Positions 10,397 to 19,452 of a DNA stretch of 64,000 nucleotides are shown here, one piece after another (position 1 is the stretch's first letter; each line of letters opens with the position of its first letter). This stretch comes from Selenomonadales bacterium (GTDB lineage: Bacteria; Bacillota; Negativicutes; Selenomonadales; Selenomonadaceae): positions 32,195 through 96,194 of the forward strand of contig CAAGHH010000018.1 of assembly GCA_900769615.1 (NCBI GenBank), read 5' to 3'. Made by a program: the position numbers and the translations under genes. Below the pieces are notes generated by a model. The model saw nothing but the letters and a program-made list of their open reading frames with translations. It was not told the DNA's origin and ran no database searches.

Positions 10397-10462
10397 GCTG
10401 GAAACCTCCCTGTATCCTAAAGACCTATGCCGCAGTCTTTTTAAGCTTATTATCTATATTAA

Positions 10463-10488
10463 ATATCGAAAAAATTGTCTAAAGCTTA
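10463..10488 (-). promoter_or_regulatory. Sigma-28-like promoter of flagellin
   Basis: On the minus strand TAAGCTTT (10481-10488), ten bases, then TTCGATAT (10463-10470) resemble the FliA/SigD consensus TAAAGTTT-N11-GCCGATAA. It is correctly oriented and leaves a leader of about 60 bases. A small AAAGAC/GTCTTT hairpin (10419-10440) sits in that leader before the ribosome site. Confidence 0.55.
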
Positions 10489-10499
10489 AATTATTCCTC

Positions 10500-10952
10500 T
10501 TAGTTCCCCCATACCTTAGCCATAATATCATGATAAACAGTTTCTAAATGCTGAACTAAGACACTTAGCATCAGTTGTACTAAGTTACTGTCAAATTTTT
10601 CATCCGTAAAAGGTAAACAAATATCTACAAGAATAGTACCATTAGCCTGTAAATAATATTTGAAAATTTTATATTGATTATTTAACTCGTTTAAATAATC
10701 CTTGATAGCTTCCCGCTTGCTGTCTTCTATGTTATTTACTATCTGCGTGCGGATTATCGTAAAGAGACTCGTATCAATGATAATAGCCATCGGCAGTATC
10801 TGACCATTAGTCTCAATACGTGACCGAAATATAACCGTTTCATATTCATCATCAACTGTATTAACCGAAAACACATTTATATCGTTATCTATTAAAAATT
10901 CCTGAAATTTTATTGCTTTTTCATTATTCGCGACACCACGCTTGGCTGCCAT
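10500..10952 (-). CDS. YbjN-like (type III chaperone-fold) small protein
   Basis: About 150 residues when started at MAAKRG (10952). That ATG is preceded by GGGGGTAGTATC, so I prefer it to the ATG 18 bases upstream. The alternating strand/helix pattern (FQEFLIDNDINVFSV, ETVIFRSRIETNG, LPMAIIIDTSLFTIIRTQIVN, long C-terminal helix) resembles the YbjN / bacterial sensory-transduction-regulator fold. The role is unknown; members act as chaperones or regulators in other bacteria. It lies just upstream of the flagellin promoter on the same strand, with no terminator between. No signal peptide or membrane segment is visible. Confidence 0.6.
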   Translation of the reverse strand: MAAKRGVANNEKAIKFQEFLIDNDINVFSVNTVDDEYETVIFRSRIETNGQILPMAIIIDTSLFTIIRTQIVNNIEDSKREAIKDYLNELNNQYKIFKYYLQANGTILVDICLPFTDEKFDSNLVQLMLSVLVQHLETVYHDIMAKVWGN

Positions 10953-11084
10953 GATACTACCCCCATCCAAAAATGCTCTCTTTTATTATACCATGACAAT
11001 TATAGCATAAAAAAATATTGTATAATAAATTTAAGAATAGGAACGTACCGGTAATCATAACATGGACTGACTGTATTGGCAATA

Positions 11085-11189
11085 AAAAGCAGCAGTAAAA
11101 CGAAACTTTTGTAGCGCCCCCCATAAGTTAGATTCTTGAGCCTAACTTATGGGGTTACTACATTTTATTCGTTTTACTGCTGTTTTTTT
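11085..11189. terminator. Nested inverted repeat downstream of uxaA
   Basis: An inner perfect stem CCCCATAAGTTAG (11119-11131) / CTAACTTATGGGG (11142-11154) sits inside an outer inverted repeat GCAGTAAAACGAA (near 11093-11105) / TTCGTTTTACTGC (near 11167-11179). T-runs flank both ends. It follows the uxaA stop and should end minus-strand transcription. The double structure is larger than a usual intrinsic terminator. Confidence 0.65.
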
Positions 11190-11191
11190 AT

Positions 11192-12685
11192 TTATAAGGT
11201 AACGCCATCTTTAAATATTGCTAATTCGTGTTTATCCAAACTTTCTGATTTGGCCTGTTTGCGTCCCGAAGCTACATCTAATATGTACTGCATAAATTCT
11301 TCGCTGACTTCTTCCATACTGTTGCCTTCCAAAAGCTTGCCAGCGTTAAAATCAATCCAATTAGACTTGAAATTAGCTAGCTTGGAATTGCTGGCAATTT
11401 TTATGGTTGGAACCGGGCTAGCAAATGGTGTCCCCCGTCCGGTCGTAAATAGTACCATGTGGGCGCCAGACGCTGCCAATGCGTTAGCCGCTACCAAATC
11501 ATTACCTGGTGCTTGTAATAAGAGGAGCCCTTTTTCTGAGGCTCTATCACCATAACTTAAGACATCCTGTACTTTGGCACAGCCGCCCTTTTGCACGCAG
11601 CCAAGAGATTTATCTTCCAGCGTTGTTATGCCACCAGCCTTGTTGCCTGGTGATGGATTTTCATTGATTTTTTCGCCATAGCGCATGAAATATTCTTTAA
11701 AATTATTAATCAACGCCACTGTTTTATTAAACACCGCTTCATTTTGAGCTCGATTCATAAGCAGGGTTTCAGCGCCAAACATTTCCGGAACCTCGGTTAA
11801 GATACTAGTGCCACCCGCAGCAACAATTTTATTTGAGATCATTCCGACCAAAGGATTGGCCGTAATACCAGAAAAACCATCCGAACCGCCACATTTCAGC
11901 CCGAGTATCAGCTTGCTTGCTGACTGCTTAGTTCGCGTAAACTTGCTAGCATAAGCACAAAGCTCCTTCATGATACTTACACCAGCAGTAATTTCATCAG
12001 CAACATCCTGACAAACGAGGAACTTAACCCGATTTTCATCATAGTCACCTATGGCCTGTTTCATAAGTTCCACTTGATTGTTTTCACAGCCAAGGGAAAG
12101 TACCAGCACGGCACCAGCATTTGGACTATGCACCAGTCCCGCTAATATCTTTTGCGTATGCAGCTGATCATCACCTAACTGTGAACAGCCATGTGGATGG
12201 CTGTAGGCGTAAATACCATCAATGTTAGCCGTTTTAAACTGCTGGCTCTGCGCCTCAATTTCACGCGCCAGTGAGTTAACGCAGCCAACTGTCGGCACAA
12301 TCCAGACCTCGTTACGAATACCAGCACTGCCATCAGCGCGTTCATACCCCATAAAATAGTACTCATGATCATTTTTTATGGAAGTATTGCCAGCTTGCTC
12401 TGGCTCATATTCATAAGTCAGCAGATTACCTAGTCTGCTTTTGACATTATGCGTATGCAGCCAAGCTCCAGCCGTTACCGCTTCCTTGGCGCTGCCGATA
12501 GGAAAACCATATTTTATGACATTTTCACCTTGAGCTATAGCTTTGATCGCCATCTTATGACCAGCTGGAATATCGCTTTGCGCAATATAGGTATTGCCAT
12601 TGAGCTCCAGTTTTTCACCTTTAGTTAGTGGTTCAACTGCTACCACCACATTATCCGCTGTATTTATCTGAAAAATCTTTGCCAT
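11192..12685 (-). CDS. uxaA: Altronate dehydratase UxaA
   Basis: 497 residues. It dehydrates D-altronate to 2-keto-3-deoxygluconate (KDG), the third step of galacturonate catabolism. An N-terminal SAF-like domain (residues about 10-95, GHKMAIKAI) is followed by the large UxaA domain (FMGYERADGSAGIRNEVW, GCSQLGDD, GLKCGGSDGFSG, CAKVQDVL), as in full-length single-chain altronate dehydratases. I start at ATG 12683-12685; the codon before it is TTG and a longer frame would be less natural. It begins nine bases after the uxaB stop, so translation is probably coupled. KDG made here feeds KdgK at 41 kb. Confidence 0.93.
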   Translation of the reverse strand: MAKIFQINTADNVVVAVEPLTKGEKLELNGNTYIAQSDIPAGHKMAIKAIAQGENVIKYGFPIGSAKEAVTAGAWLHTHNVKSRLGNLLTYEYEPEQAGNTSIKNDHEYYFMGYERADGSAGIRNEVWIVPTVGCVNSLAREIEAQSQQFKTANIDGIYAYSHPHGCSQLGDDQLHTQKILAGLVHSPNAGAVLVLSLGCENNQVELMKQAIGDYDENRVKFLVCQDVADEITAGVSIMKELCAYASKFTRTKQSASKLILGLKCGGSDGFSGITANPLVGMISNKIVAAGGTSILTEVPEMFGAETLLMNRAQNEAVFNKTVALINNFKEYFMRYGEKINENPSPGNKAGGITTLEDKSLGCVQKGGCAKVQDVLSYGDRASEKGLLLLQAPGNDLVAANALAASGAHMVLFTTGRGTPFASPVPTIKIASNSKLANFKSNWIDFNAGKLLEGNSMEEVSEEFMQYILDVASGRKQAKSESLDKHELAIFKDGVTL

Positions 12686-12694
12686 CAAACCAAC

Positions 12695-14149
12695 CTACTT
12701 TCCGAGTTCTTCGATATGTTTTTTGGCGCCGACAGTCATAATCCGGCTAAAATGTCCATCAACCGCACATTCAAAGCCAGCAATTTGCGTAAGGTCTTCG
12801 CCCCACCAGTCAGCTGCACTCATGACGTTATGGATATACTCCATATCACTAAGTGCTGACCATTCTTTTATCTTAGCCAGCTTATCAGCGTCATCATGGA
12901 TCTCATAACTATTACCTTCACGCTTGCCGATGAGACACCCATCACCTGCCTCAGTCGTATGATAAAATGCCAGCAGCGCCGCAAAGGAATACGTCAGCCA
13001 TTTAGGCAGTTTGCCGTTAGCTTTTACACTGTCCTTCAACGTTGGCAAAACTCTTGCCCGCCATTTGGAAAGTGAATTTAAAGAAATGGCAAGCAAAGCA
13101 TGATTGACAAAGGGATTAGCAAAGCGTTCAAATACTGCCTTGGCAAAGGCCTTGGCTTTAGCCTCCGGCATGTCAACCGTCGGTACAATTTCTTCAAATA
13201 CCGACTGCTCCAGCTGTTTAGAAACCGCTTCATCCTGCATACATTCACCAACATAATTAAAGCCAGCTAAATATGCTCCTAATACCATTGATGTATGAGC
13301 ACCATTAAGAATACGAACCTTCTGTTCTTTGAATTTTTCAATATCCTCAGTAAATTCTACTTGCAGCTTATCACTATTTAACGGCAGCATAGCCTTAACT
13401 CTAGTATCACCAATTACCCACAAGCCAAATGGTTCACCCTGATCTAAAAGTTCATCAGTGTAGCCAAGTTCCTGCTCATAAGCAGCAATATCGCTGTGCG
13501 GGAAACCTGCCACTATCCTATCGACCAACGTACTAGCAAAAATACAAGCCTCATCAAGCCACTTAATGAAATTTGCCTCTAACTGCCACAACTCAGCATA
13601 TTGTTTGACACATTTTTTTAAGGTCTCACCATTGTGATCGATAAGCTCGACTGGCAGCATAACTAAACCTTTTTCTTGACTGCCAGCAAAATACTTGTAC
13701 CGTGTCCATAAAAGCTTAGTTAATTTAGCTGGAAAAGTTTTAGGCGGGCAATCAGTGAATTTATCACTAGCATCATAAACAATTCCTGCCTCAGTCGTAT
13801 TGGATACAACAAATTTTAGTGTTTCACATTCAGCCAGTTTCATAAAAGCTTCATAATCAGCATAAGCACCGATTACGGAATCAATGCATTTTATGACTCT
13901 GTTTTCTTTATAGGGCTTACCTGCTTTTTGACCGCGCAATGCCACCGTATAAAGATTATTTTGCCGAGCAAAACGCTCATTTTTTTTCGCTCTTGGCATG
14001 ACTACCGCTACATTGGCATCAAAATCATTTTCTTCATTAGCTACGTCAATGGCATAATCGACAAAAGCTCGCAAGAAATTACCTTCACCAATCTGCAAAA
14101 ACTTTACTGGATGCTGCTCCCGCTCATACAATTCACTAATATTTTTCAT
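12695..14149 (-). CDS. uxaB: Tagaturonate reductase UxaB (mannitol dehydrogenase family)
   Basis: 484 residues. It reduces D-tagaturonate to D-altronate with NADH. The N-terminal Rossmann region shows LQIGEGNFLRAFVDYAIDVAN (residues about 17-37), which is specific to the altronate oxidoreductase branch. A C-terminal mannitol-dehydrogenase domain has KVRILNGAHTSMVLGAYLAG and RFANPFVNHALLAISLNS. GGGAGC overlapping the end of uxaC provides the ribosome site. UxaC, UxaB and UxaA form the complete route from galacturonate to KDG. Fructuronate reductase UxuB is a relative, but the neighbours favour UxaB. Confidence 0.92.
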   Translation of the reverse strand: MKNISELYEREQHPVKFLQIGEGNFLRAFVDYAIDVANEENDFDANVAVVMPRAKKNERFARQNNLYTVALRGQKAGKPYKENRVIKCIDSVIGAYADYEAFMKLAECETLKFVVSNTTEAGIVYDASDKFTDCPPKTFPAKLTKLLWTRYKYFAGSQEKGLVMLPVELIDHNGETLKKCVKQYAELWQLEANFIKWLDEACIFASTLVDRIVAGFPHSDIAAYEQELGYTDELLDQGEPFGLWVIGDTRVKAMLPLNSDKLQVEFTEDIEKFKEQKVRILNGAHTSMVLGAYLAGFNYVGECMQDEAVSKQLEQSVFEEIVPTVDMPEAKAKAFAKAVFERFANPFVNHALLAISLNSLSKWRARVLPTLKDSVKANGKLPKWLTYSFAALLAFYHTTEAGDGCLIGKREGNSYEIHDDADKLAKIKEWSALSDMEYIHNVMSAADWWGEDLTQIAGFECAVDGHFSRIMTVGAKKHIEELGK

Positions 14150-14160
14150 TGCCTGCTCCC

Positions 14161-15576
14161 TTATTTGTCAAAACCAAAATAGCGATTAGCATTGTTATAG
14201 CTTATATCTTCAACAATTTTGCCTAAAAATTCGATATCAGCTGGATATTCACCATTTTCTACGAGATTTCCTAATAAGTTGCACAGAATACGACGATAAT
14301 ATTCATGCCGTGTATAGGAAAGGAAGGAACGGGAATCAGTAAGCATACCTAAAGCATTGCCAAGCACCGAAAGATTGCCCACGTTAGCTAATTGTGCTTC
14401 CATGCCAAGCTTAGTGTCATTAAACCACCAAGCAGCACCCTGCTGGATTTTTCCGGGAACCTCTGGTCCCTGGAAGGAACCGATTATCGTGCCAATCATC
14501 GCATTATCAGCTGGATTCAAAGAATAAATAATAAGCTTAGGCAAAGCATAGTTCTTTTCCATGGCATCCATTAAATGGACCAAGCCTTCACCACAGTTAT
14601 AAGTTGCTATGCAATCAAACCCAGTATCTGGACCTAAACGATCATACATATTGCTATTGTTATCCCGAAGGGCTGAATAATGAATCTGCATTGCCCAGCC
14701 ACGCTTAGTATATTCCTTACCTAAGAACAACAGTAATGCAGTTTTATATTTTTCAATTTCGTCTTTGGTCGGCTCACCCTTGCCATTGATAACCTTGCCA
14801 ACAATATCATCAAGTTCATATTCATCTGCTGGATTACAGAATACATATTCCAGCGCATGGTCAGCAGCCTTGCAGCCCATTTCAGCAAAGAAGTCTATTC
14901 TCTTACTCAGTGCATCGCGGATATCCTGCATCGTGCTGATTTCAATACCTGCAGCCTGTCCCAGCTCATATTTCATATAATTTTCCCATTCCGGTTTTTC
15001 AATGCGCATAGCCTTATCCGGACGCATAGCTGGCAAAACCTTGGCTGAGCATTTACCATCTTCTTTAATTTTTTTATGCCATTTAAGATCATCGGCTGGA
15101 TCATCAGTCGTGCAAATAACCTTTACATTAGACTGTTTTATAATTCCTTGAACCGACATATCCGGCTCTTGTAATTTTTCATTGCAAAGCTGCCATATTT
15201 CTTCTGCCGTGTCACCATTTAACGTTTTATTGCAATTGAAATACCGTTTTAACTCTAAATGAGTCCAATGATACAAAGGATTACCTATAGCCCGTGGCAA
15301 AGCCTCAGCAAATTTTTGAAATTTTTCTCTAGCCGTAGATTTATCGCCAGTGATGTATTTTTCATCTACACCATTGGTGCGAATCATCCGCCATTTATAG
15401 TGGTCACCGCCTAGCCAGACCTCAGTAATATCCTTAAAACGATGATCTTCCGCTATTTCCTGCGGACTGATATGACAATGATAGTCAATAATCGGCATCT
15501 TCGCTGCATATTCATGATAAAGCTTTTTTGCCGTTTCTGTTTGTAATAAAAAGTCTTCGTCCATAAATGGTTTCAT
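14161..15576 (-). CDS. uxaC: Glucuronate/galacturonate isomerase UxaC
   Basis: 471 residues, the usual family length. It converts galacturonate to tagaturonate (and glucuronate to fructuronate). The metal site of this amidohydrolase-like fold is visible as IIDYHCHISPQEIAED near residue 30. The rest (WRMIRTNGVDEKYITGD, HYSALRDNN, WWFNDTKLGME, DSRSFLSYTRHEYYRRILCN) is canonical. The start follows GGGAGGTAATTTATC. It is the first gene of uxaC-uxaB-uxaA, behind a strong promoter with an overlapping inverted repeat. No uxuAB genes are present here, so the galacturonate branch is the supported one. Confidence 0.95.
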   Translation of the reverse strand: MKPFMDEDFLLQTETAKKLYHEYAAKMPIIDYHCHISPQEIAEDHRFKDITEVWLGGDHYKWRMIRTNGVDEKYITGDKSTAREKFQKFAEALPRAIGNPLYHWTHLELKRYFNCNKTLNGDTAEEIWQLCNEKLQEPDMSVQGIIKQSNVKVICTTDDPADDLKWHKKIKEDGKCSAKVLPAMRPDKAMRIEKPEWENYMKYELGQAAGIEISTMQDIRDALSKRIDFFAEMGCKAADHALEYVFCNPADEYELDDIVGKVINGKGEPTKDEIEKYKTALLLFLGKEYTKRGWAMQIHYSALRDNNSNMYDRLGPDTGFDCIATYNCGEGLVHLMDAMEKNYALPKLIIYSLNPADNAMIGTIIGSFQGPEVPGKIQQGAAWWFNDTKLGMEAQLANVGNLSVLGNALGMLTDSRSFLSYTRHEYYRRILCNLLGNLVENGEYPADIEFLGKIVEDISYNNANRYFGFDK

Positions 15577-15640
15577 GATAAATTACCTCCCTATTGTACC
15601 GCTGCTTGCTATTATAAAATCTTTCATTAAAATTACTTAT

Positions 15641-15700
15641 CTTTACATTTATTGTAAGCTCTTACACTATTATTGTAAGACTTTTCCTGCTCATTGTCAA
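15641..15700 (-). promoter_or_regulatory. uxaC promoter with overlapping operator-like repeats
   Basis: On the minus strand TTGACA (15695-15700), 17 bases, TACAAT (15672-15677) is a near-consensus vegetative promoter. A perfect inverted repeat TCTTACA-N7-TGTAAGA (15660-15680) covers the -10 box. A second copy, CTTACA-N5-TGTAAA (15642-15658), follows directly. The arrangement predicts a repressor, possibly GntR-like; the cognate regulator is not identified. Confidence 0.65.
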
Positions 15701-15732
15701 CGTATTTTTAAGGATTTCTTATTGTTTAGTCT

Positions 15733-16335
15733 CCTAAATATCGCAGAAAAGTACTAATTAATGGTGTTGACATCAGGCTAAAGGAGTTGATTAAATCAAA
15801 GTTGACGTAATCGAAATGGAAATCATGCCAGACCATGTGCATATACTTTTAGAGGCAGACCCATCAATATGGTATTCATAAAGCGGTTAAAAACATAAAA
15901 GGAAAAACATCGAGAGTGCTAAGACAATAATTTCCCTAGCTACGTTCTCGTATTCCTGCTTTATGGACAAACAGTTATTTCTGTTCCACTGTTGGCAGAG
16001 CATATAGCCTGTTTTTTATCTAAAACGAAAAATCCGTACATCACCACCATCTTTCAAAAAATAAGGAAATACAAGTCCTTCACTTTGAAGCAAGCTGGAT
16101 GGAAGCTCAACGAAGCGGACAATAGTATCGTAATAGGCAAACAACGCTACCGCTATGCAAAGTTGAGAGAAATAAATTGAACGTGAAGGAAATCACATTT
16201 TCTTCGCATAGAATAAAAATATATGGGCAGGGCATTGCCCATTGTTGAGAGAACTCATAAGACCTGCCATTTCAGCAGGCAAGGTTCGCTAATATCTCAG
16301 AATACCATAGCTTTAGCTATGGGGAGTATGTCAAA
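15733..16335 (+). pseudogene. Decayed IS200/IS605-family element (tnpA-tnpB remnant)
   Basis: Three reading frames together spell a Y1 (HUH) transposase. Frame one (15733-15810) gives PKYRRKVLINGVDIRLKELI. Frame two (15808-15882) gives VIEMEIMPDHVHILLEADP with the HxH motif. Frame three (15869-16005) gives QYGIHKAVKNIKGKTSRVLR, stop, RSRIPALWTNSYF. At 16050-16177 it continues as a fragment resembling the WED region of TnpB (KSFTLKQAGWKLNEADN, YRYAKLREI). The catalytic Tyr region of TnpA and the RuvC part of TnpB are missing. Multiple stops and shifts make it inactive. Confidence 0.8.
16180..16335 (+). mobile_element. IS605-type right end with terminal hairpin and omega-RNA-like scaffold
   Basis: Downstream of the tnpB fragment is a structured stretch with GGGCA/TGCCC (16227-16241), CCTGCC/GGCAGG-like pairing (16262-16281) and a terminal hairpin CCATAGC-TTTA-GCTATGG (16305-16322) followed by GGAGTATGTCAA. 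This is the layout of an IS200/IS605 right end, where TnpB guide (omega) RNAs are normally encoded. The exact element end is not determined. Confidence 0.6.
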
Positions 16336-16707
16336 TGAAACTGCTTTCTTAAAGTACTTGTTTGTAATCCCTTACAATGCCAATTATAGATATCAACAGC
16401 AGTATTATCAATAAACTGTTATTATTTTTTGAAAATTTATTATTTAGTCATAGTTAACGAAATTTCTATTATTTGTTTCTATTTGTTTCGTATTTCGCGT
16501 TTTTATACGCAATATTTTATTATTTATGCTTATTGATATGAACTTATTGTGCATAAATTCATTTTAATTATTGGTGCTAAACATTTTATCTGATTGATTT
16601 ATTAGAAAAATCAATGTAAGCTATTGCAAAATTTACGCTATTTGCTATACAATATGGAATATAGGACATCTTGTTTTACATTTTGTTACAATTTACAGGA
16701 GGTTGCT
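16336..16707 (+). promoter_or_regulatory. AT-rich upstream region and promoter of the LacI gene
   Basis: No gene is visible between the IS remnant and the LacI-type regulator. TTGCAA (16624-16629), 18 bases, TACAAT (16648-16653) is a good promoter candidate. Repeated TTACA motifs (near 16675-16697) and AGGAGG before ATG 16708 follow. The rest is AT-rich without recognisable structure. Confidence 0.5.
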
Positions 16708-17724
16708 ATGACTATTTATGATATCGCCAAGGCCTGCGGCGTTTCTATTGCCACAGTTTCCCGCGTCTTAAACAATAGTGATAAAGTAAGCAGCAAAACT
16801 CGACAAAAGGTACTTGCTGTTATCAAACAAGAAAATTACACCCCCAACCCTTTTGCCCGTGGTCTCGGCCTTGATTCCATGAAGATGATCGGGCTGCTTT
16901 GTACCGATGTAGCTGACGCCTTTTATGCAAAAGCCGTAGCCCTCGTCGAACATGAATTAAAGCAGCACCATCTTGATATGATGCTGGTATGCACTGGTGA
17001 TGAACTTAGTGAAAAGAAAAAATATATCCAGTTTTTATTAAAAAAGCACGTTGATGCTATCATCCTTATCGGTTCCCCCTTCCATGAGGCAGGGGATAAC
17101 TCTCATCTAGCGGAAGCTTCCCAGGAAGTACCTATCATTGCCATTAACAGTCTGTTAGATATTCCCAATATTTATAGCGTACTCTGTGACGAAGCTGGCG
17201 GTATTGAGCTAGCCGTTAATGAACTGGCAAAGGCTGGCTGCCAAAATATCCTCTATCTCTATGACAGCTTAAATTACAGTGGCAAGCAGAAGCTCCAAGG
17301 TTTAGCCAGCGGTTTAAAAAACAATCATTTGCCACATCAAGAAAAACTAATCTTGCAAGTCGCTAAAAATTTAACGGCAGCTGAAGCTGCCGTTAACAAG
17401 TTATTGACCAATAATCAGCAATTTGACGCTATAATTGGCTCCGAAGATATTATCGCCATTGGTGCCCAAAAAGCTTTATCTGCTGCTAAATTAACCATAC
17501 CGGTCATCGGCTGCAACAACTCCGTACTTGCTGAATGCTCGACGCCAGCTCTTACCAGCATTGACAACCGTTTGGATATATTATGCCCAGCAGCAGTTGA
17601 CGTTTTAAGCAAAATTCTTGAGCAAGGACCCGATGCCGCTCCTAGTCAGACTATTTTCCCCGCCCTAATCGCCTATCGAACAAGTTTTAACCACCAAAAA
17701 GACCCCCAACGGTCCGGTCGTTGA
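16708..17724 (+). CDS. LacI-family transcriptional regulator
   Basis: 338 residues. The N-terminal helix-turn-helix begins MTIYDIAKACGVSIATVSRVLNN and is followed by the hinge and a periplasmic-binding-like effector domain (about 60-330, MIGLLCTDVADAFYAKAV, TSIDNRLDIL). I start at 16708 because AGGAGG lies seven bases upstream and the domain starts exactly there; the longer frame adds 28 unrelated residues. It is divergent from uxaC across the dead IS element and convergent with the CstA gene. It may control uxaCBA or cstA, but the repeat at the uxaC promoter does not look like a typical LacI operator, so the target is open. Confidence 0.88.
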   Translation: MTIYDIAKACGVSIATVSRVLNNSDKVSSKTRQKVLAVIKQENYTPNPFARGLGLDSMKMIGLLCTDVADAFYAKAVALVEHELKQHHLDMMLVCTGDELSEKKKYIQFLLKKHVDAIILIGSPFHEAGDNSHLAEASQEVPIIAINSLLDIPNIYSVLCDEAGGIELAVNELAKAGCQNILYLYDSLNYSGKQKLQGLASGLKNNHLPHQEKLILQVAKNLTAAEAAVNKLLTNNQQFDAIIGSEDIIAIGAQKALSAAKLTIPVIGCNNSVLAECSTPALTSIDNRLDILCPAAVDVLSKILEQGPDAAPSQTIFPALIAYRTSFNHQKDPQRSGR

Positions 17725-17731
17725 AGGTCTA
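17697..17731. terminator. Hairpin shared by convergent lacI-type and cstA genes
   Basis: AGACC...AACG / CGTT...GGTCT form an imperfect hairpin that overlaps the lacI stop codon and lies 14 bases from the CstA stop. A-rich sequence flanks it on the left. It is likely a compact bidirectional terminator. Confidence 0.45.
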
Positions 17732-17744
17732 ATTAATGATAAAA

Positions 17745-19166
17745 TTATCCTTTATGCCGTGAAATATGGCGAGCAAACAACATCACGCATATTATCGCAA
17801 AAATTATTCCCGCTGGATATGAAATAGCCGTTGGCAATTGCAAGCCTTCGGGAGCTTGCAATATATAAGTAAATGTAACCGCCGACATAAATGTTGCCGG
17901 AACTGCCGGAATCAGCCAGGTCTTAGTACCTGGCTTTTTAGCATACAGGTAAACAGCACCAGTCCACAATACAATCATCGCCAATGTCTGATTGGTCCAA
18001 GAGAAATACCGCCAAATAATATTAAAATCCATCTGTGATAAAATACCGCCAATAGCTAAAAGCGGAATCGCAAACATTAAACGTTTAGTTGCCTTGCTTT
18101 GATCAACTTTAAACCAGTCTGCAAGTGTAAGCCGAGCTGAACGGAATGCCGTATCACCAGACGTAATCGGACAAGCAACCACACCAAGCATAGCGAGGAC
18201 TGCACCGATTCCAGTTCCCATAAAGCCTACACAAATGTCATAGACTACGCTTCCCGCACCACCAGCTTTCATGGCAGCAGCTAATCCGCCAGTACCATCA
18301 TAGAACGTCACCCCGGCAGCAGCCCAAATAAGCGCAATAATACCTTCCGAAACCATAGCGCCATAAAATACTGGACGACCTAAACGTTCATCTTTAAGGC
18401 AGCGAGCCATAATTGGTGACTGCGTTGAATGGAAACCGGATATAGCTCCACAAGCTACTGTAATGAACATCAACGGCCAAATAGGCATTTTTTCTGCACC
18501 TAGCGGATGCAGATTGCTAAGCGACATTTCCGGCATCGTATGTCCGCCAACACCAAATAACATACCAGCCATAATACCAAGTGCCATAATGATAAGGCAG
18601 GCGCCAAACAACGGATAAAACCTAGCTATTATCGTGTCAATTGGCAAAAGCGTTGCCAAGAAATAATAGATAAGTACACACGGCAGTACATAAGTCACTG
18701 CTACACCAGTAAGTTTAGCTAAAAGACCAGCTGGTCCCGTCATAAATACAGTACCAACTAACACCAGCAGTACCACTGAAAAAACACGCATTATCGTAAG
18801 CATTGTTTTGCCCATATGATTGCCTACTACTTCAGAAATACTCTTGCCATCCTCGCGCAAAGAAATCATTCCGGAAAGATAATCGTGCACACCACCAGCA
18901 AAAATAGTACCAAATACAATCCATAGATAAACACTGGGGCCCCAAATAGCACCACCCAAAGCTCCAAAAATCGGTCCTAAACCAGCTATATTTAATAGCT
19001 GAATCATAAACACCTTCCAAGTGGGAAGCGGAATATAATCCACACCATCATTATGAACCATGGCTGGGGTTGTTTTATCCGTTGGCCCGAATAAATTGTC
19101 AACAATCTTGCCATAAATAAAATAGCCGCCAATCAGGGCTAACAAAGCTACCAAAAAGGCTGTCAT
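17745..19166 (-). CDS. cstA: CstA-family carbon starvation / pyruvate or peptide transporter
   Basis: 473 residues with about a dozen hydrophobic segments; an inner-membrane protein. The conserved CstA segments are present: DYIPLPTWKVFMIQLLNIAGLGPIFGA near residue 45, FGTIFAGGVHDYLSGMISLR near 85, GAISGFHSTQSPIMARCLKDE near 235, and CPITSGDTAFRSARL near 325. It is the shorter form common in Firmicutes rather than the roughly 700-residue E. coli protein. Family members import pyruvate or peptides under carbon limitation. The start has TGGAGTG upstream. The substrate cannot be read from sequence. Confidence 0.9.
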   Translation of the reverse strand: MTAFLVALLALIGGYFIYGKIVDNLFGPTDKTTPAMVHNDGVDYIPLPTWKVFMIQLLNIAGLGPIFGALGGAIWGPSVYLWIVFGTIFAGGVHDYLSGMISLREDGKSISEVVGNHMGKTMLTIMRVFSVVLLVLVGTVFMTGPAGLLAKLTGVAVTYVLPCVLIYYFLATLLPIDTIIARFYPLFGACLIIMALGIMAGMLFGVGGHTMPEMSLSNLHPLGAEKMPIWPLMFITVACGAISGFHSTQSPIMARCLKDERLGRPVFYGAMVSEGIIALIWAAAGVTFYDGTGGLAAAMKAGGAGSVVYDICVGFMGTGIGAVLAMLGVVACPITSGDTAFRSARLTLADWFKVDQSKATKRLMFAIPLLAIGGILSQMDFNIIWRYFSWTNQTLAMIVLWTGAVYLYAKKPGTKTWLIPAVPATFMSAVTFTYILQAPEGLQLPTAISYPAGIIFAIICVMLFARHISRHKG

Positions 19167-19452
19167 AACATTTCACTCCATTCTCTATCAATATCATGCT
19201 TTAATAATAATTGCGTTCTTGCTGCCCTCCCCTTAACTATAGTTTATATAAAAATATGTTATCATACTAACACAAACATTCAGAATTGTCTATACAATAT
19301 TATTTGAATTAAGATACTGAATTTTTATGCCATTCATAGCCACAAGGTATAATCTAATTAACAGTTTATATTTTGAGTAGCCAACTTTAGACCATTGCGT
19401 TATAATTGAGCTAGTATTTTTTTTTAAAAGCAGTTATTTTAAGGAGTTATTT

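Noticed and set aside
15992..16180. Open frame of 62 residues as an independent gene
   Set aside because: Its sequence is a fragment of TnpB joined to out-of-frame TnpA; it belongs to the decayed IS element.
16223..16414. Small plus-strand frame of 63 residues
   Set aside because: It lies in the IS right-end structure and has no ribosome site or protein-like composition.
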